A stretch of 64,000 bases of DNA from Acidovorax temperans (GCF_006716905.1 NZ_VFPV01000003.1:496001-560000); one strand, 5' to 3'; counted from the stretch's first letter, positions 37,160 to 45,591 are shown. Made by a program: numbers and translations. The notes: generated from the letters alone by a model not told the origin.

Positions 37160-37194
37160 TCTGACGGGCCGATGCAACGAGCGAGGCGTTGTTC

Positions 37195-37218
37195 GCAGAT
37201 TACAGATTTGTAATCTGC
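37195..37218. promoter_or_regulatory. perfect 10-bp dyad downstream of copK
   Basis: GCAGATTACA-GATT-TGTAATCTGC, 36 bases after the copK stop. It could end the copK transcript (no T-run follows) or be a site of a CopR/CusR-type regulator, whose targets often contain ATTACA/TGTAAT arms. Confidence 0.55.
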
Positions 37219-37267
37219 CTGTCCGATTGCCGACAAGAAGACTCGTTAAGCTGCGCCATGACGTTGA

Positions 37268-37900
37268 AAGCTTCAGGGTTTCTTGCTGGCTGGCCAGATT
37301 GCTGCGCGCAATTTGCAGGCGCTGCTGCAGCCCGCGCAGCTCGATGTAATTCACGGCCACTTCTGCCGCCAATGACACCTGCACATCGGCCAGGCTGGCC
37401 TGTGCGACGCGGGCGTCGGCTTCAGAAGCATTCACACCGGCCCGCAGGCGGCCAAACACATCGGGCTCCCAGCTGGCATCAAACCCGGCGCTGAAGCTGT
37501 TGCCGGTGCTGCCCGAGGCCCGGCTGCGCTGCGCAGAGCCCGAAGCACCCAGCCGGGGCAAGGTGCCAGCCATCTGCACATCCACCAGCGCGCGCGATTG
37601 CTGCAGTGCCGCCTGGGCACTGCGCACCGAAGTGTTGGCGGCCCGGGCCTCGCTGATCAGTGCCGTCAGTTCGGGGGCGCCCAGTCGCTCCCACCACTGC
37701 ACCAGCGGCGTGGCAACGCCTCCTGCCCCAGTCGCTGACCAGCCTGCAGGCACTGCCACGGGCGGCAACTGTGCATCGGAAGGCTGCAAGGTGCTGCAAC
37801 CGGCCAGCACCACGGCCAAAGCCAGCGCTGCACTGGCAGATGGCACACAGCGCGGCCAACGCCCCGCAGCGACAGGGGACTGGAAAGGGGAAGATTTCAT
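37268..37900 (-). pseudogene. 5' fragment of NodT-type outer-membrane efflux lipoprotein
   Basis: ATG 37900 begins a lipoprotein signal (ALALAVVLAGCSTLQ) and the first half of a NodT/OprM-type factor (QWWERLGAPELTALISEA; ANTSVRSAQAALQQSRALVDVQMAGTLPRLG; FDASWEPDVFGRLRAGV). The native frame ends at ETLKL (37268). The open frame continues through the insert antisense to copK and stops at 36866, giving a junk tail. Before disruption the protein would have had about 470 residues. A Fur-like site precedes the start. Confidence 0.88.
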
Positions 37901-37906
37901 GGATCT

Positions 37907-37930
37907 ATTTGCAAATCATTCTCAGCAAAG
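37907..37930 (-). promoter_or_regulatory. possible Fur box before the NodT-MacAB operon
   Basis: On the minus strand GAGAATGATTTGCAAATAG lies a few bases before the start region of the efflux lipoprotein. It matches the GAGAATGATT-type half of Fur sites. If real, the pump belongs to iron or siderophore handling. Confidence 0.4.
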
Positions 37931-38142
37931 TCCATTGTCACGGTTTCCCTTGTCGCTCTGAATGCGCTTGTGTCAACCTGAGGTAAAGAAATCGAGCGGC
38001 CCGCGCCACCAGGCTTGTCGCCGGGGCTGTGCGTGCTGATTTCACCCGCTCCACAGGCCACTGCGAGATGCGCTCCCCCTCCACCGGCGGGAGGGCCTCG
38101 GGCCGCTCACAGCGCCGTGGCAACACGAGTCTTTTAGGGCCC

Positions 38143-38187
38143 CGGCGCTTATTCAACAAGCGCCAGCAGCTATATTTTTAATAGCGA
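38143..38187. repeat. dispersed dyad repeat
   Basis: GGCGCTTATTCAACAAGCGC followed by CAGCAGCTATATTTTTAATAGC, just downstream of the tsaD stop. Confidence 0.85.
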
Positions 38188-38204
38188 ATAGCCCACAGGC
38201 CAGA

Positions 38205-39254
38205 TCAGGCAGCAGGTGCCGTGATGGCATCCAGCGGCCAGCGCGGTTTCACGTCAAAGGCATAGGCGGTGTTGGCCTGTTGCTGCCCCGCCTGCAGGCG
38301 CATGGCAGCGGCCATGGCAATCATGGCGCCGTTGTCGGTGCACAGGTGCAGCTCGGGGTAATGCACGCGCACGCGGGCTTTGCTGCAGGCGGTGTTGAGT
38401 TGTTCGCGCAGCAGCCGGTTGGCCCCCACGCCGCCCGCCACCACCACGCGCTGCAGGCCCGTCTGCTTGAGGGCTGCCAGGGTCTTCTTCACCAGCACTT
38501 CCACAATCGCGGCCTCGGTGCTTGCGGCCAGGTCCGCCTTGCGGGCTTCCAGCTCGTCGCCCAGCTTCTTGGCCTGCGTGAGCACAGCAGTCTTGAGCCC
38601 CGCGAATGAAAAATCCAGATCGCCGCTGTGCAGCAAAGGCCGTGGCAGCTTGAAGGCTGCCGCATCACCCTGCTGCGCCATGCGCGACAAGGCGGGCCCG
38701 CCGGGGTAGCCTAGGCCCATGAGTTTGGCGGATTTGTCAAACGCTTCGCCCGCCGCATCGTCAATGGTTTCGCCCAAAATTTCGTAGCGGCCCACGCCAT
38801 CGACCCGCATGAGCTGGGTGTGGCCGCCCGACACCAGCAGTGCGACGAAGGGGAATTCAGGCGGGTCAGCGCTCAAGAAGGGTGAAAGCAAATGCCCCTC
38901 CAAGTGGTGCACGCCCAGCACGGGTTTGCCCAGCGCCGCGCCCAGGGCGCAGGCCACGCCCGCGCCCACCAGCAGGGCACCGGCGAGCCCTGGGCCCTGG
39001 GTGTAGGCCACCACGTCCACATCGGCCAGGGTTTGGCCGGCGTCGGTCAGCACCTGGGTGGCGAGCGGCAGCACGCGGCGGATGTGGTCGCGGCTGGCCA
39101 GCTCGGGCACCACGCCGCCGTAGGCCTGGTGCATTTCAATTTGGCTGTGCAATGCGTGCGACAACAGCACGGGCACGCCAGTGTCGGCAGAACGCACCAG
39201 CGCCACGCCCGTTTCATCGCAAGAAGATTCAATACCCAGGATCAGCAGACTCAT
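38205..39254 (-). CDS. tsaD: tRNA N6-adenosine threonylcarbamoyltransferase TsaD
   Basis: The protein has 349 residues from ATG 39254, where the conserved [16 protein letters not shown] begins. ASKHA ATPase-like fold motifs are present: [22 protein letters not shown] with metal-binding His, [22 protein letters not shown] near residue 135, [17 protein letters not shown] and TDNGAMIA. With TsaB, TsaE and TsaC it makes t6A37 on ANN-decoding tRNAs. Neighbours are unrelated. Length is normal. Confidence 0.97.
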   Translation of the reverse strand: MSLLILGIESSCDETGVALVRSADTGVPVLLSHALHSQIEMHQAYGGVVPELASRDHIRRVLPLATQVLTDAGQTLADVDVVAYTQGPGLAGALLVGAGVACALGAALGKPVLGVHHLEGHLLSPFLSADPPEFPFVALLVSGGHTQLMRVDGVGRYEILGETIDDAAGEAFDKSAKLMGLGYPGGPALSRMAQQGDAAAFKLPRPLLHSGDLDFSFAGLKTAVLTQAKKLGDELEARKADLAASTEAAIVEVLVKKTLAALKQTGLQRVVVAGGVGANRLLREQLNTACSKARVRVHYPELHLCTDNGAMIAMAAAMRLQAGQQQANTAYAFDVKPRWPLDAITAPAA

Positions 39255-39322
39255 GCCCTGAGTGTAAAACCCCCGCCCTGGCACAGCATGGCGCTGCGCC
39301 CCAAGCCCTCACGCCTGCGGGC

Positions 39323-40483
39323 TTACCAGCGGTCTGAGCGCATGCGCAGTTCCCAGGCCCCGCCGCGCAGTTCATACACGCCCACAGCACCGTAGCGCTG
39401 CTCGCCCTTGTCGTCCCAGCTCATGGTGCCAATCACCGGGGCATAGCCGTTGATGGTGCGCATGGCCTTGATGATGTCTTTGGGATCAGCCGACTTGGCC
39501 TTTTGCATGGCGGCCGTCAGCACATAGGTGCTGTCGTAGCTGTAGTGGCCGCCATAGGCCGGGGGCTTTTGGTAGGCGTCGATGTACTTCTCCAGGAAGG
39601 GCTTGCCGGTCGTGAACTCCTTGGCCTCCAGCACGGGGGATGTGGCGTACAACCCCTCAATCAAGCCCGCACCTTTGGCCATGTCTGTGGTCTTCACCGT
39701 GTCGCCACCCAGCAGCTTGACTTGCGTGTGGCCCACCTTTTGCAAAGCCTTGAGCAAGGCCAGCGCCTGGAAGTCGTTGAGCGTGGAGACGATGACCTCG
39801 ACCCGCGCGGCCTTGAGCTCACCGGCCAGCGCGTCAAACTCCACCGTCTTGTCGTCAAACGACTTGCGCACCACCACTTCCTTGTTTTCGGCCTTGAGCT
39901 GGGCGGCGGCACCATCGGTCAGGCCCTTGCCGTAGGGCGTGCCATCGTCCAGCGCCGCATAGCGGTTGGCGCCCAGTTGCGTGGCGGCAAACGAGCCAAT
40001 GGCGCGGGCCTGCAGGGTGTCGTTGCCCACCATGCGGAAGGTGGTCGGGAACCCCAGCTGGGTGAACTTGGGGTTGGTGGAGATGGCGATCTGCGCAATG
40101 TCCTTGGCGGCGTAGATGGGGGCGGTCTCAATGCTCACGCCCGAGTTGAGGTGGCCCACCACCGCCACCACCCCCGCATCCACCAGTTGCTGCGCCACAG
40201 CCTTGCCGGTGGCCGCGTCGGCCTTGTCGTCCACGGACACGACCTCCAGCGTCACGCGCTTGCCGTCCACGGTGTAGCCGGACTTATTGAGTTCATCCAC
40301 TGCCAGCTTCACGCCGTTGAGCAGATCCTGCCCCAGGGCGCCCAGCGGGCCAGAGAGCGGCTGCGCTACACCAATTTTGATGGTGTCCGGCACTTTGCCG
40401 CATCCGGTCAGGAGTGCGGCAGTCGCCACTGCGGTCAGGGCCAGACTGGCCGAGAAGCGGCGCCGGTTGATGTGCTTGTTCAT
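39323..40483 (-). CDS. branched-chain amino acid-type ABC substrate-binding lipoprotein
   Basis: The protein has 386 residues. MNKHINRRRFSASLALTAV and LLTGC give a lipoprotein signal (with a twin-arginine-like RRRF). The mature domain opens DTIKIGVAQPLSGPLGALGQDLLNGVKLAVDELN, typical of LivJ/LivK type I binding proteins, and carries GHLNSGVSIETAPIYA. No permease genes are adjacent. It diverges from nasT. The ligand is presumably an amino acid, but this is not shown. Confidence 0.88.
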   Translation of the reverse strand: MNKHINRRRFSASLALTAVATAALLTGCGKVPDTIKIGVAQPLSGPLGALGQDLLNGVKLAVDELNKSGYTVDGKRVTLEVVSVDDKADAATGKAVAQQLVDAGVVAVVGHLNSGVSIETAPIYAAKDIAQIAISTNPKFTQLGFPTTFRMVGNDTLQARAIGSFAATQLGANRYAALDDGTPYGKGLTDGAAAQLKAENKEVVVRKSFDDKTVEFDALAGELKAARVEVIVSTLNDFQALALLKALQKVGHTQVKLLGGDTVKTTDMAKGAGLIEGLYATSPVLEAKEFTTGKPFLEKYIDAYQKPPAYGGHYSYDSTYVLTAAMQKAKSADPKDIIKAMRTINGYAPVIGTMSWDDKGEQRYGAVGVYELRGGAWELRMRSDRW

Positions 40484-40739
40484 GCAAAAAACTCCATTTC
40501 AGTGTGTCTGTGTGAGCAGATGTATATGCGACGCCCTGCTGGGTGAGCTACCGGGTATGCCCTCCCACGGTGTCAGTATTAGCAACTTTCAGGCCCCGCA
40601 ACGCAGCGCACGGCACCCCTGCCTGGCGGTCTTGGGGCGGGCGCGACCCCGGAGCGAAAGTGCATCGCGGGGCCTTCAAAGGCCATGCACCACCCCGGCG
40701 CACCAATTTGTGGCGTAAAAATTGCTTATGCTCACGGGT

Positions 40740-41366
40740 ATGAATGAGGCTTTGCGCATCGTGGTGGTGGCCCCGGATCTGGCAGTCGCCGACCCTGACG
40801 ACGAACACGCCGTGGAACAGGCGGAGCGGTCGCGGGCGCTGCGCATCGGGCTGCTGGAGAACAACTTCAACTTGGTGGCCACGCTGCCCGCCGATGTGTT
40901 CCTGAGCGAGCGCATCGCCCAGCTACAGCCCGACCTGATCATCGTGGACGCCGAGAGCGAAGCCCGCGACGCGCTGGAGCATGTGGTGATGGCCACGCGT
41001 GACGAGCGCCGCCCCATCGTGATGTTCACCAATGACGAGGACACCTCGCACGTCAAGGACGCGGTGGCAGCGGGCGTGTCTGCCTACATCGTGGCGGGGC
41101 TGGCACCCCAGCGCATCCGCCCCATCCTGGATGTGGCCATGGCACGCTTTCAGCACGAACAGGCCTTGCGCGCCGAACTGGCCGATGCCAAGACCGAGCT
41201 GCGCGACCGCAAGACCATCGACCGCGCCAAAGGTCTGCTGATGCAGCGCCAGGGCCTGACCGAGCAGGCCGCCTACGAAAAACTGCGCAAGACGGCCATG
41301 GACAAGGGCCTGAAGCTGGTGGACGTAGCGCAGCGCATGCTGGATGTGATGGATCTGCTGGGCTAG
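40740..41366 (+). CDS. nasT: ANTAR-domain response regulator NasT
   Basis: The protein has about 208 residues from ATG 40740 (ATG 40728 also possible). A REC-like domain (LRIVVVAPDLAV; QPDLIIVDAESEARDALEHV; PIVMFTND) is followed by a helix and the C-terminal ANTAR domain (ELRDRKTIDRAKGLLMQRQGLTEQAAYEKLRKTAMDKGLKL). NasT binds tandem hexaloop hairpins in leaders of nitrate genes and prevents termination. Three such leaders are in this window. In other bacteria its activity is held back by NasS without nitrate; no NasS gene is next to it. Confidence 0.92.
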   Translation: MNEALRIVVVAPDLAVADPDDEHAVEQAERSRALRIGLLENNFNLVATLPADVFLSERIAQLQPDLIIVDAESEARDALEHVVMATRDERRPIVMFTNDEDTSHVKDAVAAGVSAYIVAGLAPQRIRPILDVAMARFQHEQALRAELADAKTELRDRKTIDRAKGLLMQRQGLTEQAAYEKLRKTAMDKGLKLVDVAQRMLDVMDLLG

Positions 41367-41498
41367 AGGCAGCGCCCCTTGAGCGGCGGTGCCGCTCCCC
41401 CTTCTTTCGCATCGCTGCGGGCGGACCTTGCCCGGCATCCCACGCCAGGGCCGCGCCCCATCGCGGCGGCCCCTCCCAGCCCTCCCAAATGGTGCGCC

Positions 41499-41513
41499 GC
41501 ACAAAGGCAGTGC
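41499..41513. promoter_or_regulatory. NtrC-like enhancer site upstream of nrtA
   Basis: GCACAAAGGCAGTGC has the GCAC-N7-GTGC form of NtrC sites and lies 136 bases before the sigma54 promoter, the usual enhancer distance. Confidence 0.6.
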
Positions 41514-41560
41514 GACCACCCTCCTCACAACAAGAACATCCCTGCTGCAAGCCAAACAGG

Positions 41561-41608
41561 CCTGTAGCGCTTACTGATCCAGCGCAGACAGCTATTTATT
41601 CCATAGCA
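41561..41608. repeat. dispersed dyad repeat
   Basis: TGTAGCGCTTACTGATCCAG then CGCAGACAGCTATTTATTCCATAGC, between the NtrC-like site and the sigma54 promoter of nrtA. Confidence 0.75.
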
Positions 41609-41648
41609 TCCAGCGCTCCAACATGGCGCAGCACGCCCTGGCACGCGC

Positions 41649-41664
41649 TGGCACGCGGTTTGCA
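41649..41664 (+). promoter_or_regulatory. sigma54 (-24/-12) promoter of nrtABD
   Basis: TGGCACGCGGTTTGCA matches the consensus TGGCACG-N4-TTGCW at every fixed position. Transcription should start near 41675, giving a leader of about 195 bases. Confidence 0.88.
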
Positions 41665-41674
41665 TTGCACAGTG

Positions 41675-41868
41675 CAAGACCAATGCAGGTCTGACCACTG
41701 ACAGCACTGACCCAACGGCGGGCCGGTGTTGGCAAGGAGCCCCGGACCCGTTCCAGACTCCAACCAGGACAAAGGCGTCCCCACCCGCTCCCGGCGTTGC
41801 TTTGATGCAGCCAGCCAGGCACGGTGTGAGGACGCCTTTTTTGTTTTTCATGCCACCAGGGATGCCCC
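41675..41868 (+). ncRNA. NasT-responsive (ANTAR-type) antitermination leader of nrtA
   Basis: Hairpin P2 is GGAC-AAAGGC-GTCC (41767-41780), a hexaloop with A at position 1 and G at position 4. Its 3' strand GGCGTCC is also the 5' arm of the terminator, so the two structures exclude each other. A possible P1 (GGC-AAGGA-GCC, 41731-41741) is a pentaloop and less clear. Confidence 0.78.
41772..41848 (+). terminator. conditional terminator in nrtA leader
   Basis: AAGGCGTCC (41772-41780) pairs with GGACGCCTT (41830-41838), inside a run TTTTTTGTTTTT. It overlaps hairpin P2. Confidence 0.85.
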
Positions 41869-43113
41869 ATGACCGATTTGCTCAAAACCAGCCTCAACCG
41901 CCGCACCGTGCTGCAGGCCGCCACTGTGGGCGCCGTGGGTGTGAGCCCCGCGCTGCGCGCACTCGTGCACGCAGCGGGCTCCGACGCCCCCGAGAAGAAG
42001 GAAGTCAAGATCGGCTTCATCCCGCTGACCGACTGCGCCAGCGTGGTCATGGCCTCGGTGCTGGGCTTCGACAAGAAATACGGCGTGACCATTGTCCCCA
42101 ACAAGGAAGCCAGCTGGGCCGGCGTGCGCGACAAGCTGGTCAACGGCGAACTGGACTTCGCCCATGTGCTCTACGGCCTGATCTATGGCGTGCACCTGGG
42201 CACCGCCGGCCCCAAGAAGGACATGGCCGTGCTGATGAACCTGAACAACAATGGCCAGGCCATCACCCTCTCAAAGGCCCTGGCCGACAAGGGTGCGGTG
42301 GATGGCCCGTCCCTGGCCAAGCTCATGGCCAGCGACAAGCGTGAATACACCTTTGCGGGCACCTTCCCCACAGGCACCCACGCGATGTGGATGCACTACT
42401 GGCTGGCAGCGGCGGGCATCAACCCGCTGTCGGGCGCCAAGCTCATCACCGTGCCGCCGCCCCAAATGGTGGCCAACATGCGCGTAGGCAACATGGACGG
42501 CTTCTGCGTGGGCGAGCCCTGGAACCACCGCGCCATCATGGACGGCATCGGCATCACGGCCAACACCACGCAGGACATCTGGAAGGACCACCCCGAGAAG
42601 GTGCTGGGCACCACGGCCGACTTTGTGAAGAAGTACCCCAACACCACGCGCGCCGTGATGATGGCGGTGCTGGAGGCCAGCCAGTGGATCGACGCCAGCC
42701 TCTCCAACAAGATGAAGATGGCCGAGACTGTGGCCGGCAAGGCGTATGTGAACACGGGCGTGGACGCCATCAACCAGCGCATCCTGGGCCGCTACCAGAA
42801 CGGCATGGGCAAGACTTGGGACGACCCCAACCACATGAAGTTTTTCAACGACGGTGCGGTGAACTTCCCCTACCTGTCCGACGGCATGTGGTTCCTCACG
42901 CAGCACAAGCGCTGGGGCCTGCTCAAGAGCCACCCCGACTACCTGGCCGTGGCCAAGGAAGTCAACCAGGTCGAGCTGTACAAGTCGGTGGCCAGCGCCA
43001 TGAAGATCAGCGTGCCCAAGGATGTGCTGCGCACCAGCAAGCTCATGGACGGCGTGGTGTGGGACGGCAAGGACCCCGCCAAATACGGCGACGGTTTCAA
43101 GATCAAGGCCTGA
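41869..43113 (+). CDS. nrtA: nitrate ABC transporter substrate-binding protein NrtA
   Basis: The protein has 414 residues. A twin-arginine-type signal (LNRRTVLQAATVGAVGV) precedes a CmpA/NrtA-type binding domain: KIGFIPLTDCASVVMAS, WAGVRDKLVNGELDFAHVLYG, TFPTGTHAMWMHYWL and NMRVGNMDGFCVGEPWNHRAI. It captures nitrate (or nitrite) in the periplasm for NrtBD. The Tat signal separates it from cytosolic NasS. It is first in the operon, behind a sigma54 promoter and an antitermination leader. Confidence 0.93.
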   Translation: MTDLLKTSLNRRTVLQAATVGAVGVSPALRALVHAAGSDAPEKKEVKIGFIPLTDCASVVMASVLGFDKKYGVTIVPNKEASWAGVRDKLVNGELDFAHVLYGLIYGVHLGTAGPKKDMAVLMNLNNNGQAITLSKALADKGAVDGPSLAKLMASDKREYTFAGTFPTGTHAMWMHYWLAAAGINPLSGAKLITVPPPQMVANMRVGNMDGFCVGEPWNHRAIMDGIGITANTTQDIWKDHPEKVLGTTADFVKKYPNTTRAVMMAVLEASQWIDASLSNKMKMAETVAGKAYVNTGVDAINQRILGRYQNGMGKTWDDPNHMKFFNDGAVNFPYLSDGMWFLTQHKRWGLLKSHPDYLAVAKEVNQVELYKSVASAMKISVPKDVLRTSKLMDGVVWDGKDPAKYGDGFKIKA

Positions 43114-43176
43114 CGGCAACCCTGCCCCAGCGCCCGCCCGACCACCCCGCCAGCCAGCCCTGCACAGGAGAACACC

Positions 43177-44136
43177 ATGGTCAGTGCCGTTTTTCACTCC
43201 CCGTTGGATGCAGCCCCCGTGGCCGCACAGAATGCTATGAATACTGTAGCTGCAAGCACAACATCCACTAGCGCAAGAAGCCAAAAAGCCGCCACATCTG
43301 CCCCCAAGGCACCTGCAGCGCCCACCACGGCCACTGGCCGCGACTGGTCGGCCCTCTCGCGCAGCTTCTGGCTGGCCGTGCTGCCCCCGCTGTGTGGCCT
43401 GGGCCTGCTCGTCGGCCTGTGGGCGGTGGTCTCCACCACCACGGGCGGCAGCATTCCCAGCCCCAAGGACACCTGGCTGCAGGCGCTGGAGGTGTTCAGC
43501 AACCCCTTCTACCGCAACGGCCCTAACGACCAGGGCGTGGGCTGGAACGTGCTGATGAGCCTGCAGCGCGTGGCCATCGGCTTTGGCATGGCGGCGCTGG
43601 TGGGCATTCCCGCAGGCTTTGTGATCGGGCGCTTCAGCTTTCTGTCGCGCATGTTCAACCCGCTGATCAGCCTGCTGCGCCCCGTGTCGCCACTGGCCTG
43701 GCTGCCGATCGGGCTGCTGGTCTTCAAGGGCGCCAACCCGGCCGCCATCTGGACCATCTTCATCTGCTCCATCTGGCCCATGATCATCAACACCGCCGTG
43801 GGCGTGCAGCGCGTGCCGCAGGACTACATGAACGTGGCCCGCGTGCTGAACCTGAGCGAATGGAAGATCGCCACCAAGATCCTCTTCCCCGCCGTGCTGC
43901 CCTACATGCTGACCGGCGTGCGCCTGGCCGTGGGCACCGCGTGGCTGGTGATCGTGGCGGCCGAGATGCTGACCGGCGGCGTGGGCATCGGCTTCTGGGT
44001 GTGGGACGAGTGGAACAACCTCAACGTCAAGAACATCATCATCGCGATCTTTGTGATCGGCATCGTCGGGCTGCTGCTGGAGTACGCGCTCATCAAGTTG
44101 GCCACGGCATTTACTTTTGAAGAGGTGAAAGCATGA
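43177..44136 (+). CDS. nrtB: nitrate ABC transporter permease NrtB
   Basis: The protein has 319 residues, with a low-complexity Ala/Ser/Thr N-terminus of about 55 residues and then six membrane helices. The permease signature region for ATPase contact (VQRVPQDYMNVARVLNLSEWKIATKILFPAVLPYMLTGVRLA) is typical of the NtrB/SsuC family. CAGGAG precedes the ATG. Part of the unusual N-terminal extension (43230-43290) matches the dispersed repeat read in frame. The stop overlaps the nrtD start (ATGA). Confidence 0.93.
   Translation: MVSAVFHSPLDAAPVAAQNAMNTVAASTTSTSARSQKAATSAPKAPAAPTTATGRDWSALSRSFWLAVLPPLCGLGLLVGLWAVVSTTTGGSIPSPKDTWLQALEVFSNPFYRNGPNDQGVGWNVLMSLQRVAIGFGMAALVGIPAGFVIGRFSFLSRMFNPLISLLRPVSPLAWLPIGLLVFKGANPAAIWTIFICSIWPMIINTAVGVQRVPQDYMNVARVLNLSEWKIATKILFPAVLPYMLTGVRLAVGTAWLVIVAAEMLTGGVGIGFWVWDEWNNLNVKNIIIAIFVIGIVGLLLEYALIKLATAFTFEEVKA
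43230..43290 (+). repeat. dispersed dyad repeat, copy inside nrtB N-terminus
   Basis: AATGCTATGAATACTGTAGC, TGCAAGCACAACATCCACTA then GCGCAAGAAG has the repeat spacing, in reverse order, and encodes NAMNTVAASTTSTSARS, outside the conserved permease domain. Confidence 0.5.
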
Positions 44137-44969
44137 ACACGAGCGCTACAGCATCCGCACATCCCTCCATGAGCACCAAGTTCATCGAGATCCACGGCGT
44201 CGAGCAGACCTTCAAGACGGCCAAGGGCCTGTTCCCGGCGCTGCGGGACATTCACCTGACGATTGCCAAGGGCGAGTTCGTCGCGCTCATCGGCCACTCG
44301 GGCTGCGGCAAGTCCACCTTGCTCAACCTGATTGCCGGCCTGACCACGCCCACCAACGGCGCGCTGCTGTGCGCCAACAAGGAGATCAAGGGCCCGGGGC
44401 CGGAGCGCGCGGTGGTGTTCCAGAACCACTCGCTGCTGCCCTGGCTCACCTGCTTTGACAACATCTACCTCGCGGTGGAGCGCGTGTTTGGCGGCAAGGA
44501 AAGCAAGGCCCAGCTCAAGGCCCGCACCGATGCCGCGCTGGCACTGGTGGGCCTGACGCATGCGGGCCAAAAGCGCCCCGGCGAAATCTCGGGCGGCATG
44601 AAGCAGCGCGTGGGCATTGCCCGGGCGCTCTCCATGGAGCCCCAGGTGCTGTTGATGGACGAACCCTTCGGCGCGCTGGACGCCCTGACCCGCGCCAAAC
44701 TGCAGGACGAACTGCTGGAGATCGTGGCACGCACCCAAAGCACCGTGGTGATGGTGACCCACGACGTGGACGAAGCCGTGCTGCTGTCCGACAAGATCGT
44801 GATGATGACCAACGGCCCAGCCGCCACGATCGGCGAGGTGCTGACCGTGGACTTGCCGCGCCCCCGCAAGCGCGTGGAACTGGCCGAGGACCCGCAGTAT
44901 GTGCACTATCGCAAGGCGGTGATCGACTTTTTGTACACGCGCCAGGGGCACGTCGAGAAGGCCGCTTGA
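44133..44969 (+). CDS. nrtD: nitrate ABC transporter ATP-binding protein
   Basis: The protein has 278 residues. Walker A is GHSGCGKSTLL near residue 54, the Q-loop is VVFQNHSLLPWLTCFDNI, the signature is SGGMKQRVGIARA near 150, and Walker B is VLLMDEPFGALDALTR. It has the short form without the NrtA-like C-terminal domain of cyanobacterial NrtC, so NrtD is the better name. It energises nitrate uptake with NrtA and NrtB. A strong terminator follows. Confidence 0.94.
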   Translation: MNTSATASAHPSMSTKFIEIHGVEQTFKTAKGLFPALRDIHLTIAKGEFVALIGHSGCGKSTLLNLIAGLTTPTNGALLCANKEIKGPGPERAVVFQNHSLLPWLTCFDNIYLAVERVFGGKESKAQLKARTDAALALVGLTHAGQKRPGEISGGMKQRVGIARALSMEPQVLLMDEPFGALDALTRAKLQDELLEIVARTQSTVVMVTHDVDEAVLLSDKIVMMTNGPAATIGEVLTVDLPRPRKRVELAEDPQYVHYRKAVIDFLYTRQGHVEKAA

Positions 44970-45002
44970 ACGTGCGGCCGGCAGTGACCCGGACACCCCC
45001 AA

Positions 45003-45041
45003 CAAAAGGGCTCTGAGCAGATCTGGTCAGAGCCCTTTTTT
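45003..45041 (+). terminator. rho-independent terminator of nrtABD
   Basis: AAAAGGGCTCTGA and TCAGAGCCCTTTTTT form a 13-bp stem with a 10-base loop, about 35 bases past the nrtD stop. Confidence 0.93.
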
Positions 45042-45153
45042 CAGCGTTGCGCCAGGGGTGGACGCCCGCACAACGCGCACACCCCAGGCCAGAGCACCCG
45101 CGCAAGGGCCGCCCCGCCGCGCCGAAGGCGCGCAGCGCCTCACAGGGTTGCCT

Positions 45154-45591
45154 CTAGTGGCTACCGGTGATGTAGTTCTCCAGCTGCTCGATGATGAATT
45201 TCTGCTCGGAAATGATGTCCTTGACCAGGTCGCCGATGGAAATCATGCCCACCAGCTTGCCGTTGTTCAGCACGGGCAGATGGCGCAGGCGGTTGTTGCT
45301 CATGATCTGCATGCATTGCTCGCTGGTCTGGTCTGGCTTCACAAACATCACGGCCGAGGTCATCACGTCCTTGACCTGTGTGACCGCCGAGGTTCGCCCC
45401 ATCAGCGCGATCTTGCGGGCGTAGTCGCGCTCGGTAAAGATGCCGACGATGGCCTCGCCCTCGGTGACGATGAGCGCACCAATGCTCTTGTCGGCCATGA
45501 GCCGCAGGGCATCCAGCACCGAGGCGGCGGGGGTGATGGTGTGGACGGTGGCGTCGGGTTTGGATTGCAGGATTTTGGCGACGATGGTCAT
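45154..45591 (-). CDS. CBS-domain pair protein
   Basis: This 145-residue protein consists of two CBS motifs in tandem (about residues 8-68 and 75-135), e.g. SIGALIVTEGEAIVGIFTERDYARKI and LRHLPVLNNGKLVGMISIGDLVKDI. Such free-standing proteins bind adenine nucleotides or similar ligands and sense energy state. It is transcribed toward the nrtABD terminator and is not part of the nitrate operon. No partner domain or gene is seen. Confidence 0.88.
   Translation of the reverse strand: MTIVAKILQSKPDATVHTITPAASVLDALRLMADKSIGALIVTEGEAIVGIFTERDYARKIALMGRTSAVTQVKDVMTSAVMFVKPDQTSEQCMQIMSNNRLRHLPVLNNGKLVGMISIGDLVKDIISEQKFIIEQLENYITGSH

Larger units (their letters stand above)
36739..37267 (+). mobile_element. 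copK-bearing insertion (about 529 bp) in efflux gene
   Basis: Removing 529 bases (two A/T bases at the joint are ambiguous) restores the host frame as ETLKL-AQWRLQAG, the expected NodT sequence. The insert contains only copK, its leader dyad and a perfect downstream dyad. No transposase, no long terminal inverted repeats and at most a 2-bp AA duplication are seen. Mechanism of entry is unknown. Confidence 0.8.
37901..38204. other. intergenic region between the efflux operon and tsaD
   Basis: It contains a Fur-like site near the efflux start and a dispersed repeat near the tsaD end. A 73-codon minus-strand frame (37938-38159) starts within the repeat and lacks family features; I do not call it a gene. 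Confidence 0.5.

Noticed and set aside
37178..37252. Integron attC site at the right end of the copK insert
   Set aside because: CTCGTTAAGC fits a GTTRRRY core, but the inverse core (ATGCAAC) breaks RYYYAAC and the junction lies about 20 bases past the expected crossover. The data do not support integron capture.
41869..43113. NasS (cytosolic nitrate sensor) instead of NrtA
   Set aside because: The protein has a twin-arginine signal and heads an operon with permease and ATPase, so it is the transport binding protein.
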